Source: an uncultured Alphaproteobacteria bacterium
Lineage (GTDB): Bacteria > Pseudomonadota > Alphaproteobacteria > HIMB59 > GCA-002718135
Assembly (NCBI GenBank): GCA_902537325.1
Contig: CACBAT010000003.1
Location: 1-64,000, forward strand
Length of the DNA stretch: 64,000 nt
Reading direction: 5' to 3'
In this document: positions 1 through 8,018 of the stretch, piece after piece
Numbering within the stretch: position 1 is the first letter of the stretch
Layout of the letters: each line of letters begins with the position of its first letter
Made by a program: the position numbers and the translations under genes
The notes under the pieces: generated by a model
The model's input: the letters and a program-made list of their open reading frames with translations, nothing else
Database searches by the model: none
What the model was told of the DNA's origin: nothing

Positions 1-49
1 ATGAGACAAGAAGACAAATAAAAAACCATTTTTTAATCAAATTAATCAT
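1..49 (-). CDS. Possible 5' end of a divergent gene (signal-peptide-like start)
   Basis: Read on the minus strand from base 49, an ATG opens a frame that leaves the window after about 16 codons. The visible residues begin M-I-N-L-I-K-K-W-F-F, a short basic stretch followed by hydrophobic residues, as in a signal peptide or membrane anchor. It would be divergent from the gene at 97. An equally possible reading is that bases 1-21 on the plus strand are the last codons of an upstream gene ending in TAA at 19-21. The window is too short to decide. Confidence 0.22.
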   Translation of the reverse strand, partial: MINLIKKWFFICLLVS

Positions 50-96
50 TTTAAATATACTAGAGTTGCACTATGAATAGATAATTGTAATTTTGC

Positions 97-807
97 ATGA
101 ATCAATCAAATAAAAAAAATTTAGAATTCATAGTTAATTCTGGAGTAAACTATTTTCTTCAAGATTCTCCAAGAAACTGGTTTGAAAATGAGAAAAAATC
201 TGAATTACCTGATCCCAATATCAATACTGGGGATAAAAAAAAGAAAATTGATGATGTGATTAAAGACCTTAAAGATCACAAATCTAATCTTCAAAAAACT
301 GCAAAAAATTTAGTTGTCTATGATGGAAATTTAAATGCAAAAGTTATGTTAATTGGTGAGGCTCCAGGAAGAGATGAGGATCAGCAAGGTATTCCATTTG
401 TTGGAAGAGCTGGGCAACTATTAAATAAAATGCTTTTAGCAATTAAGTTACAAAGAGAAGACGTCTATATTACTAATGTTGTTAATTGGCGTCCGCCTGA
501 TAATAGAACTCCTAATGATGAAGAAATTTTAGAATTTTTGCCATTTTTACAAAGACAAATTGATATTGTTAAACCGAAATTTATCTTCCTATTAGGAGGT
601 GTTGCAGCAAAAGCAATTTTATCAACACCTCTAGCCCTTGGAAAACTGAGAGGTAAATGGCATGAATACAAATCACTGAATTTAGACGGATCAATTCCTA
701 CAATAGCTTCCTATCATCCTGCTTTTTTACTTCGATCTCCTCAGTATAAAAAGCACTCTTGGGAAGATTTACAAATGCTACAAGAAAAATTGGAAAATGT
801 ATCATAA
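97..807 (+). CDS. udg: Uracil-DNA glycosylase, family 4-like, cysteine-free
   Basis: This base-excision repair enzyme removes uracil from DNA. The 236-residue protein shows the family 4 uracil-binding motif GEAPGRDED (about residues 88-96), then PFVGRAGQLL, the NVVNWRPPDNRTP segment and the C-terminal SYHPAFLLRSP motif. Classical family 4 enzymes carry a 4Fe-4S cluster held by four cysteines. This protein has no cysteine at all: the usual Cys before RPP is Trp and the usual Cys before the LxxTA segment is Ser. It is therefore a cluster-free variant, which I believe also occurs in other alphaproteobacteria. About 60 N-terminal residues are Lys/Asn-rich and unassigned. Its stop overlaps the next gene by 11 bases, which indicates an operon. 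Confidence 0.88.
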   Translation: MNQSNKKNLEFIVNSGVNYFLQDSPRNWFENEKKSELPDPNINTGDKKKKIDDVIKDLKDHKSNLQKTAKNLVVYDGNLNAKVMLIGEAPGRDEDQQGIPFVGRAGQLLNKMLLAIKLQREDVYITNVVNWRPPDNRTPNDEEILEFLPFLQRQIDIVKPKFIFLLGGVAAKAILSTPLALGKLRGKWHEYKSLNLDGSIPTIASYHPAFLLRSPQYKKHSWEDLQMLQEKLENVS

Positions 808-2542
808 AAAATTTTTAATTTTTTGTTTTTTTATATTCTTTGTAATTTTTTCAAAACAAATCTATGCTTACCAGCAAGATATAGTCACCAAATACGATAA
901 TATATTCTCATCAAAGGTGCTTAATGAAGAGGATGTATATAACTATCAACAAGCATATAAGTTTCAAGAAATATGCAAATGGAAAAGTGCAAACAATTTT
1001 ATTTTAAAAATTAAAAATAAATCTTTACTAGGACACATTTATGCGCAAAAGTTTTTGCACCCAAATTGTTATCGATCAAAGTATTTAGAACTATATTATT
1101 GGCTAAAAAAATATAATGACCACCCACAAGCAAAACAAATTTATAAACTAGCTATTCGAAGAATGCCAGAGGGTTATAAAAGCCCGACGAAACCTACCAT
1201 TCCAATTGGAATAGAGTCAGAACAGGTAACCAGTAAAAAGACTAGTAAATATAAAAGTTCTAAAAAACTTTCTAACAATCAAAGAGCTGAAAAAAGAAAA
1301 TTAATTAACGGAATTAAATCAAGAGTTAACAAAGGATGGCCGACAGGTGCAGTACAATTATTAAATCAAAGAGATGTAGATCTATTATTAGATCAAGTTG
1401 AGATAGATCAACAAAAAGAATTAATCGCCAAAGGATATTTCTTAGCAAATAAAAATGACTTGGCAATCCAATACGCCTCTGAAGCTCTTGTAAATTCTGC
1501 TAGATATGTTCCTTATGCAGCTTGGACTGCTGGTTTATCTTCTTGGAGACTAGAAAAATATGAAGATGCTGCAAAATATTTTTCTCTCTTTTCGATTAGT
1601 TTAAAAGATGATGCGTGGCATCAAACGTCAGGAAGTTTTTGGACAGCTAGATCATATGCAAAACTTGGTCGTTATGATGATATTAATTTTTGGTTAAAAA
1701 GAGCATCAAATAATCCAAATAGTTTTTATGGAATGCTTGCATTAGAAATTTTAGGTGTAGATGAAAAAATAAAATGGGTGGAACATACTGATCTAAATAA
1801 AAATAATAGTACAATTTTAAACATACCAGCAGGAAAAAGAATACAGACACTAATACAGGTTGGATTTGCCGATGAATTAGAAAAGGAAATTGTTCATATC
1901 AATTCTATTTTAAATAGAGCAATAGCAAAAGAGTCTATTCAAATTGCTGAAAATTTTGATCTAGCCTATACACAATTAAAAATTGTTAATAAGCTAGAGA
2001 ATTTCGGTATGGATGTTCCTACTTACCTCTATTACCCAACTAGTGTTTGGAAGCCACGAGATGGTTTCAAATTAGAAAAAGAATTACTACACGCCTTTAT
2101 GCATCAAGAATCTATGTTCAACATAAAAGCAAAAAGTAAAGATGGTGCCATAGGGTTAATGCAAGTATTACCTTCAACGGCAAAATTTATCACCAAAAGT
2201 AAAGATGTAAAAAGAAGTAATAGTAATATTCTTAAAAACCCAGAGATAAATTTAGAAGTTGGACAAGAATATTTAACGTATCTTCTAGATCTAGAGCAGG
2301 TTTCAAGAAATCTTATATTTCTTGCAGCAGCATATAATGGTGGTCCAGGAAATTTACAAAAATGGAAAAATGAAACAAATTATATGGAAGACTCACTCTT
2401 TTTTATGGAAAGTATTCCATCAAGAGAAACACGGTGGTTCATAGAAAAGATCTTAACAAAATATTGGATTTACCAAAATAAAAATAATAAAGAAATGCGT
2501 TCCCTAAAAATGCTAGCAAATGGAAATGATCCGCTTTATTAA
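797..2542 (+). CDS. slt: Soluble lytic murein transglycosylase (Slt family)
   Basis: A periplasmic enzyme that cleaves peptidoglycan glycan strands, forming 1,6-anhydro-muramic ends. The 581-residue protein starts with a clear signal peptide (basic MYHKK, then a long Phe/Ile-rich core ending near QIYA). A helical superhelix of TPR/Slt U-domain type fills the middle (about 170-400). The C-terminal SLT (goose-lysozyme-like) domain holds the catalytic Glu in HAFMHQES (E438), followed by GLMQVLPSTA and AAYNGGPGN. Length fits Slt70-type enzymes (about 600-650). It overlaps the uracil glycosylase gene by 11 bases and lies 6 bases before moaB, so the four genes 97-3690 look co-transcribed. The family is certain; the exact subfamily is not. 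Confidence 0.92.
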   Translation: MYHKKFLIFCFFIFFVIFSKQIYAYQQDIVTKYDNIFSSKVLNEEDVYNYQQAYKFQEICKWKSANNFILKIKNKSLLGHIYAQKFLHPNCYRSKYLELYYWLKKYNDHPQAKQIYKLAIRRMPEGYKSPTKPTIPIGIESEQVTSKKTSKYKSSKKLSNNQRAEKRKLINGIKSRVNKGWPTGAVQLLNQRDVDLLLDQVEIDQQKELIAKGYFLANKNDLAIQYASEALVNSARYVPYAAWTAGLSSWRLEKYEDAAKYFSLFSISLKDDAWHQTSGSFWTARSYAKLGRYDDINFWLKRASNNPNSFYGMLALEILGVDEKIKWVEHTDLNKNNSTILNIPAGKRIQTLIQVGFADELEKEIVHINSILNRAIAKESIQIAENFDLAYTQLKIVNKLENFGMDVPTYLYYPTSVWKPRDGFKLEKELLHAFMHQESMFNIKAKSKDGAIGLMQVLPSTAKFITKSKDVKRSNSNILKNPEINLEVGQEYLTYLLDLEQVSRNLIFLAAAYNGGPGNLQKWKNETNYMEDSLFFMESIPSRETRWFIEKILTKYWIYQNKNNKEMRSLKMLANGNDPLY

Positions 2543-2548
2543 TAGGTT

Positions 2549-3076
2549 ATGCCAATTGATACTTCTCTAGATTTTGTTCCGATAAATATTGCGGTTATTA
2601 CAATTTCAGATTCGAGAACTAAAGAAAACGATACATCTGGAGATACATTAGAAAAGCGCATTACTAATGCTGGTCATACAATGATTAAACGGACAATTAT
2701 CCCAGATGATGTTTCTCAAATAAAAGATACCTTAGATACAATGTCAAAAGAAGAAGACATTGATTGCATTATTACAACTGGTGGGACTGGTCTAACAGGA
2801 AGAGATACAACACCAGAAGCTGTAAAAGCTATTGCTAGTAAACATATCGATGGATTTGGTGAATTATTTCGCCAAGTTAGTTTTGAAAAAATTGGTACAT
2901 CGGCAATTCAATCACGAGCAGTTGCAGCCTTAATAAATAGTACGTATGTTTTTTGTTTACCTGGATCAACAGGTGCATGCAAAGATGGCTGGGATGAAAT
3001 TTTACAATATCAATTAGACATTAGACATAAGCCCTGTAATTTTGTTGAAATCATGCCAAGATTAAATGAAAAATAG
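2549..3076 (+). CDS. moaB: Molybdenum cofactor biosynthesis protein MoaB/MogA family
   Basis: This enzyme adenylylates molybdopterin in molybdenum-cofactor assembly. The 175-residue length matches MoaB. Visible signatures are the N-terminal AVITISDSRT, the nucleotide-binding loop ITTGGTGLTGRD (about residues 75-86) and PGSTGACKDGWDE near the C-terminus, which is characteristic of MoaB rather than MogA. It begins 6 bases after the transglycosylase stop and its TAG overlaps the GTG start of rnhB by one base, so translation is probably coupled. No other molybdopterin gene or molybdoenzyme is in the window, and the gene sits here inside a repair and cell-wall operon. Confidence 0.93.
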   Translation: MPIDTSLDFVPINIAVITISDSRTKENDTSGDTLEKRITNAGHTMIKRTIIPDDVSQIKDTLDTMSKEEDIDCIITTGGTGLTGRDTTPEAVKAIASKHIDGFGELFRQVSFEKIGTSAIQSRAVAALINSTYVFCLPGSTGACKDGWDEILQYQLDIRHKPCNFVEIMPRLNEK

Positions 3077-3690
3077 TGACTGATTTTTCTATAGAGAAAT
3101 CAATTAATGGACCTGTAATTGGTTTAGATGAAGTAGGTAGAGGTCCATTAGCAGGCCCAGTGGTGAGTTGTGGATGTTATTTTTCTGATTATGATGATTT
3201 AGAATCAGAAATACCCATTACTGACTCAAAGAAACATACAGCAAAACAAAGAGAAAAATTATTCTTATTTTTTAAAAAATTACAAAAAGAAAAAAAGCTT
3301 CAATATTATTTAGGGTATGCAAGTGTAGAAGAAATAGATACAATTAATATTTTGGAAGCAACAAAATTATCGATGAAAAGAGTAATAGATAAATTTAATT
3401 TTAAAAATCCAAATCTTATAATTGATGGAAACTTTTCATTAAATTATCAAAATGAAAAATCTATAATAGGCGGAGATAAAAAATCTTTATCGATCGCAAG
3501 TGCATCTATTATTGCAAAAGTTCACCGTGATCGACTGATGAGTATACTTGATAGTAAGTTTACATTTTATGATTGGAAAAAAAATGCAGGCTATGGAACT
3601 AAAAAACATATTGATGCAATACACAAACACGGTGTAACTCAATTTCACCGAAAATCATTTGAACCAATTAAATCTTTATTAAAAAAATAA
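3076..3690 (+). CDS. rnhB: Ribonuclease HII
   Basis: RNase HII removes RNA from RNA:DNA hybrids and single ribonucleotides misincorporated in DNA. The protein is 204 residues, the normal bacterial length. The N-terminal GLDEVGRGPLAGPV motif carries the first two acidic catalytic residues, LIIDGN holds the third (about residue 115) and the SIASASIIAKVHRD block carries the fourth region and substrate-binding residues. The start is GTG, overlapping the moaB stop by one base (TAGTG). Only ccrM follows, 252 bases downstream after a terminator, so this gene ends the operon. Confidence 0.95.
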   Translation: MTDFSIEKSINGPVIGLDEVGRGPLAGPVVSCGCYFSDYDDLESEIPITDSKKHTAKQREKLFLFFKKLQKEKKLQYYLGYASVEEIDTINILEATKLSMKRVIDKFNFKNPNLIIDGNFSLNYQNEKSIIGGDKKSLSIASASIIAKVHRDRLMSILDSKFTFYDWKKNAGYGTKKHIDAIHKHGVTQFHRKSFEPIKSLLKK

Positions 3691-3739
3691 ATTACCCAAA
3701 ATTATTCATGCAAATAATGCATACCAAATATCATTTTAT

Positions 3740-3838
3740 TATGCTTCAAAAAGATGCGACAAAGACTAAATAGAAATTAAGTTTCATCATTCCTCCCATT
3801 TGATGAACTATTCCAGGGGTCTACGGACCCCTTTTTTT
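3740..3838 (+). ncRNA. Candidate small RNA with anti-Shine-Dalgarno (CCUCCC) hairpin loop
   Basis: Between rnhB and ccrM lie two consecutive stem-loops. The first (3783-3807) is a perfect 7-bp stem TTCATCA/TGATGAA closing an 11-base loop whose centre is CCTCCC (3792-3797). The second is the terminator at 3815-3832 followed by T residues. This is the layout of alphaproteobacterial small RNAs whose hairpin loop carries a CCUCC motif complementary to ribosome-binding sites, as in the CCUCCUCCC 'cuckoo' RNAs. Upstream, TATTAT at about 3736 could be a -10 box, but no good -35 was found, so the 5' end is a guess. Alternatively the two hairpins are simply the rnhB 3' end. Confidence 0.45.
3815..3838 (+). 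terminator. Rho-independent terminator
   Basis: A perfect 7-bp GC-rich stem AGGGGTC/GACCCCT with a 4-base TACG loop is followed directly by seven T residues. It would end either the udg-slt-moaB-rnhB transcript or the candidate small RNA, and it isolates the ccrM promoter downstream. Confidence 0.88.
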
Positions 3839-3876
3839 ATGTTTTTAGCCAAATTTGAAGGTTATCCCTACCTAAA

Positions 3877-3930
3877 GATTCTCCTTGTTGATAACTCAAT
3901 TGACCTGATTCCATATCTGCTTAAAGATTC
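3877..3930 (+). promoter_or_regulatory. Three GATTC (GANTC) methylation sites in front of ccrM
   Basis: GATTC occurs at 3877-3881, 3907-3911 and 3926-3930, all in the same orientation and within 66 bases of the ccrM start. The first and third sit in near-repeats of TAAAGATTCT. GANTC is the site methylated by CcrM itself. In Caulobacter the ccrM promoter contains GANTC sites and is sensitive to methylation state, so autoregulation is a reasonable inference. No unambiguous -35/-10 pair was found around the sites. Confidence 0.6.
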
Positions 3931-3942
3931 TTTTTATCAATT

Positions 3943-5013
3943 ATGAAGAAAAATCAAATTATCCTAGGTGATTCCATTAAGGAAATGAAAAAATTAAAAG
4001 ATCATTCGGTTGATCTTATTTTTGCTGATCCGCCCTATAATCTTCAATTAAAGGATACATTATACAGACCTGATCAAACAACCGTCGAAGCTGTTACACA
4101 AGATTGGGATAAATTTAACACATATAAAGAATATGATCAATTTACCACTGCATGGCTTAGTGAATGTAAACGTGTTCTAAAAAAAGGTGGAGCGCTTTGG
4201 GTGATAGGAAGTTATCACAATATTTTACGTGTAGGTTCTACAATCCAAGATGAAGGCTTATGGATCTTAAATGATATTATTTGGCATAAAACAAATCCCA
4301 TGCCAAACTTTCGTGGTACACGTTTTACAAATGCGCATGAAACACTGTTATGGTGCACAACATCAAGAGAAGCAAAATACACATTTAACTATCAAAATCT
4401 CAAAGAACTAAATGAAGGAAAACAAATGCGTAGTGACTGGTATATTCCTATTTGTTCAGGCAAAGAAAGATTGCGTAAAGATAACAATCAACGATCACAC
4501 CCAACACAAAAACCAGAAGCTCTACTCTACCGAATTCTACTAGCATCAACAAATAAGGGTGATCTTGTTCTTGATCCTTTTTCTGGAAGTGGAACAACTG
4601 CTGTTGTTGCCAAAAAATTACAGCGTAACTTTATTGGCATCGAAAAAGATAAAGATTACGTAAAACTTTCAAAAGAACGATTAAAGAAAACCAAAGTATT
4701 AAAAGAAGATGTTGTCACTATTGCCAAAAGTAGAAAAGAATTACCAAAAGTTCCTTTTGGTGAATTGGTCGAACAAGGAATTATTCCACCAGGTGCCGTA
4801 TTAACAGATAAAAAAGAACGCTTTAAAGCAACGGTTAGTATTGATGGAACACTTAAAATAAAAGATTTAACAGGTTCTATTCATCAAATGGGAGCAAAAA
4901 TACAAGGACTACCAAGTTGCAATGGATGGGATTTTTGGCATGTGAAAGACAAATCCAAATCTATCCTTCTAGATGAAATACGATCTAATTACCGTAAAGA
5001 TAAACTAAATTAA
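3943..5013 (+). CDS. ccrM: Cell-cycle DNA adenine methyltransferase CcrM (GANTC)
   Basis: An orphan beta-class N6-adenine methyltransferase. Motif IV DPPYNL (residues 29-34) precedes motif [16 protein letters not shown] (about 208-222), the order expected for the class. TARGET-like sequence lies between them, with [16 protein letters not shown] near 115-130 and SHPTQKP near 185. The C-terminal 80 residues match the RAMA-type extension of CcrM ([17 protein letters not shown] ... GSIHQMGA). Length 356 equals Caulobacter CcrM. No restriction endonuclease lies nearby, supporting a role in replication-coupled regulation rather than host restriction. Its stop overlaps by four bases with the convergent binding-protein gene. 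Confidence 0.94.
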   Translation: MKKNQIILGDSIKEMKKLKDHSVDLIFADPPYNLQLKDTLYRPDQTTVEAVTQDWDKFNTYKEYDQFTTAWLSECKRVLKKGGALWVIGSYHNILRVGSTIQDEGLWILNDIIWHKTNPMPNFRGTRFTNAHETLLWCTTSREAKYTFNYQNLKELNEGKQMRSDWYIPICSGKERLRKDNNQRSHPTQKPEALLYRILLASTNKGDLVLDPFSGSGTTAVVAKKLQRNFIGIEKDKDYVKLSKERLKKTKVLKEDVVTIAKSRKELPKVPFGELVEQGIIPPGAVLTDKKERFKATVSIDGTLKIKDLTGSIHQMGAKIQGLPSCNGWDFWHVKDKSKSILLDEIRSNYRKDKLN

Positions 5014-6329
5014 TCTATAATAATTCTAGGCTCAAAAGGGTGAAGTTTTTCTAAACGCTCAACTGACCAAAGATTATCATCTGTGACTTGGTTTAAAGAA
5101 TACATACCTTCCACATCGCCGTTAATATCAAAATCTAGCGATCCAGAAACACCCTCATAATTAATTTCAACACCGCGAAGTAGTAAAGCTCTAGCGGCTT
5201 CCCAACTTCCAGGTCCCATTTTAATTCCTGGTGGGTTAGCAACACTAACTAAACTTTTTGATAAATCTTCCTTTGCAATATTATTTTGTGCCTGATGCTG
5301 TAGTGCCAAAGCTGCTAACATCATTGTATCAAAACTTATAGCAGAATAAGGAGAATTAGGATCAACACCTGCATTCAACATTATATTTGCGTAAGTTTGG
5401 AATTCTTCTGAACTTTGTGAAGTTGCTTGGGCAACAATAGTTGTATTTTTATTTAACTGGATTGGAATATAGGAATAGATTAAATCTTTAACTTCATTCG
5501 TTAACATACTATCAGAACCATAATGATGTTTAAAAATACCTGAAGTTTCCAGTTCTTGTAATCTGGTCAAAACAGTATTAACAAATTGTTCTAGTAAATT
5601 AACTGTTCGTTCATTTCCGTGAAGGAACATGACTAATCCTGGTTGATTATTATCTATAGCAATATCAACAAATGTATTAATGAAGTTTTGATTGATCAGT
5701 GTTTTATCAGTTAGCAAAGTATTAAATAACACTATACCTTCTTGTTCGGTGAAAACTTTTAAAAAATTTTGAGCGAGTGTAGAATTATAGTTATCATCAC
5801 CGTAGAGAAGAATTATTTCTCTTATATTTTTAGATAGTAGATAATTAGCAATGGATGTTGATTGCTGAATATCAGAAGGAATAGTTCTAAAAAATAAATC
5901 ATTATCTTCAATTGTTGAAAGTAACGGGTAACTAGCAGAAGAAGAGATTGTTAAAATATTGTCTGGTATAGTTGCTTGTTCAATAACTTTAACAGCACTT
6001 GTTGAACACGTCGGTCCTAAAAGGATTTCTGGATCATTATTTTTTAAATAGGCATTTAAACTATCTTCTGTTTTTGTAGGATCGCATCCTGTATCAATAG
6101 TATCAATTGATATAAGACCTCTTCCTACTATACCAATACCGTCCGCATTAATTGTTTCTACAGCAACTCTTTTTGCTTCCGCAATTGCTTCAGCAATTTC
6201 ACTAACAGGACCACTTTCTGCGTAAAGGGCTGCAATTTTTACTTCTGCGCTTACAAAGGTTGAGTAAAAAAATATGATCTTGAGGATAATTATCGTAAAT
6301 ATTTTCATTATGTGAGATGTTTTTATCAT
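5010..6329 (-). CDS. Periplasmic branched-chain amino-acid-type binding protein (Peripla_BP_6), last gene of TPS operon
   Basis: A 439-residue secreted protein of the LivK-like class I periplasmic binding fold. A hydrophobic signal segment ends near FVSA; a second Met at residue 8 could also be the start. The mature N-terminus [14 protein letters not shown], the [11 protein letters not shown] stretch and [11 protein letters not shown] are typical of receptor-family ligand-binding regions. No LivHMGF permease or ATPase is present. The gene starts 6 bases after the TpsB stop, as the fifth gene of the two-partner secretion operon. It may be an orphan binding or sensor protein, or an accessory factor of exoprotein export. 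The ligand is unknown. It converges on ccrM with a 4-base overlap and no terminator. Confidence 0.82.
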   Translation of the reverse strand: MIKTSHIMKIFTIIILKIIFFYSTFVSAEVKIAALYAESGPVSEIAEAIAEAKRVAVETINADGIGIVGRGLISIDTIDTGCDPTKTEDSLNAYLKNNDPEILLGPTCSTSAVKVIEQATIPDNILTISSSASYPLLSTIEDNDLFFRTIPSDIQQSTSIANYLLSKNIREIILLYGDDNYNSTLAQNFLKVFTEQEGIVLFNTLLTDKTLINQNFINTFVDIAIDNNQPGLVMFLHGNERTVNLLEQFVNTVLTRLQELETSGIFKHHYGSDSMLTNEVKDLIYSYIPIQLNKNTTIVAQATSQSSEEFQTYANIMLNAGVDPNSPYSAISFDTMMLAALALQHQAQNNIAKEDLSKSLVSVANPPGIKMGPGSWEAARALLLRGVEINYEGVSGSLDFDINGDVEGMYSLNQVTDDNLWSVERLEKLHPFEPRIIID

Positions 6330-6335
6330 AAATTT

Positions 6336-8018
6336 TTAGAAAGAAAATGTGGCATTGAGTAAATACACTGGTCTAGAAGTAGTTCCCTCAACACTTTTAT
6401 CCGCTTCTGCTACTTCAAAACTAATATCAAGACTATTTGAATTAAGAGGAATTTTTAATTTAACACCGTACCCTCCACTTGCCACTTCTGTTCGGCTGAA
6501 CTCACCTGAGGCTGGTCGTTTATAGTAGGTAGCACCAACACCAAGATGGATATACGGCTCAATACGTATAGACTCTTCCCTTTTATCTTCTTCCCCTTCT
6601 AAAAAAGGATAAAGGGGTCTGCTCAAATCTGTTCGCAGAAAGAAGCCTTGATCACCAGACATATTACCTGATTCATAACCAGACATTTGGCCTGGTCCTG
6701 TTATATTTATTTGTTCTGAATTAATTAAACCTCTATCGCTTACAAGTTTTTGAAAAACAAAACGTGTGTTCAATAAATAATCTCTAAATATCTGCCTATT
6801 CAAATTAATATCACTATTCCATTTTATAAAATTTAACGTGGAACCAACACGGGATAATGTTTTTGTATCTGATGTTTTATTTGTATAGATGGGAGTGCCA
6901 AACTTTAAAGCTGAGCTACCTTTAAGCGAAAAAGAATCTAAGAAAGATAAGTTAGTGGTTGTATATTTTAACTCTAGAGCATTGTACTCATCGTAAAAGT
7001 TATCTTCTGTGATGTTAGGTAGTATTGAATATTCTCTTTCTTTAATCCATTGCCAATCTAATGAAAGATTATTTTTTATAAGCCTTGTATTTTTTATTTG
7101 ATATTCAAGACCAAAGTTGATTTGTTTGAATTCCCCTTTTTTTTCTAGTCCGTTGGGTTCCGAATAAGATTCATTAACAGCGCCAAATACAGAAAAGTCT
7201 GATGCAAGAATTGGTACTTTACCACCAACAAGATAGGCTTCTCGAAAATCAGTCCGTTTAATTATTTCTGTATCATCTATTGGAACATTAACACTATTTT
7301 CAGGATCTAAAACGTAAGCTGCATAAATATTTTCACCGTAACCAAAAGGACTGTTAAAACTTAAGTAAGAAGTGAACTGATCTTTTCCTGCTGTTTCTGA
7401 TAATCCATTTGAGTAAGTAAAATAACCATTTACTAATTTATGTTCAGCGTTCAATTGCAATGAAGAAGTTCCAGCCTCCTCTCCAGCCTTAATCGTAGTT
7501 TCTAATTCAACACCTGGTAATTCTCGTGATTTAATGATCGATTTTTCAATGACGGGATATTCCAAACCTTTGATACCAACAAGTTTTTCAAAATATTTTT
7601 TTATTGGTTTAGAAATACGTTTATCTAGTTGTGAGTAATCTATTGATTCAATTTTACCAGGAAAAACAATGGCTTTTACCTTAGTATTTTGTTCGATCGT
7701 TTGAGGTGGAACAATAAAACGCGTTAAAAAATATCCATTTAAAACATACAATTGTTCTAATGCAATCAATAAATTATAAAAATCTTTTAACGTTATTGTT
7801 TTAAAAATTTTTGAGCTAAACAAATTTTTACGAAGCTCTATCATTTCTTCAATTTCATTTTCAATTTCAATACCAACAAAATTAAATGAAATATTTTCTG
7901 CACCAGGTGGAATAACTAAACCTGTTTCATAAACAATGTAATTGCCAGTATTAGTAAAAACAGGATACGTCACAAATGATGTAGAAATAAAAAAGATAAA
8001 AGATAAAAAGTATCGCAT
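6336..8018 (-). CDS. TpsB outer-membrane transporter (ShlB/FhaC/HecB family)
   Basis: This is the outer-membrane pore that secretes TpsA exoproteins. The 560-residue protein has a signal peptide (MRYFLSFIFFISTSF...), a ShlB-type POTRA region around residues 65-200 (ALEQLYVLNGYFLTRFIVPP is typical) and a C-terminal barrel of about 340 residues ending in aromatic-rich LLNATFSF. In the L6 hairpin region the usual VRGY/VRGF motif reads MSGYESG (about residues 445-451), followed by the expected GDQGFFLRTDL, so the normally conserved Arg is Ser. It abuts the upstream tpsA stop with no gap, so coupled translation is likely. It is the only TpsB seen and presumably serves all three TpsA proteins. Confidence 0.9.
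   Translation of the reverse strand: MRYFLSFIFFISTSFVTYPVFTNTGNYIVYETGLVIPPGAENISFNFVGIEIENEIEEMIELRKNLFSSKIFKTITLKDFYNLLIALEQLYVLNGYFLTRFIVPPQTIEQNTKVKAIVFPGKIESIDYSQLDKRISKPIKKYFEKLVGIKGLEYPVIEKSIIKSRELPGVELETTIKAGEEAGTSSLQLNAEHKLVNGYFTYSNGLSETAGKDQFTSYLSFNSPFGYGENIYAAYVLDPENSVNVPIDDTEIIKRTDFREAYLVGGKVPILASDFSVFGAVNESYSEPNGLEKKGEFKQINFGLEYQIKNTRLIKNNLSLDWQWIKEREYSILPNITEDNFYDEYNALELKYTTTNLSFLDSFSLKGSSALKFGTPIYTNKTSDTKTLSRVGSTLNFIKWNSDINLNRQIFRDYLLNTRFVFQKLVSDRGLINSEQINITGPGQMSGYESGNMSGDQGFFLRTDLSRPLYPFLEGEEDKREESIRIEPYIHLGVGATYYKRPASGEFSRTEVASGGYGVKLKIPLNSNSLDISFEVAEADKSVEGTTSRPVYLLNATFSF

Noticed and set aside
3708-3722. Inverted repeat ATGCA/TGCAT just after rnhB
   Set aside because: Five base pairs only; likely chance, although it lies upstream of the candidate small RNA.
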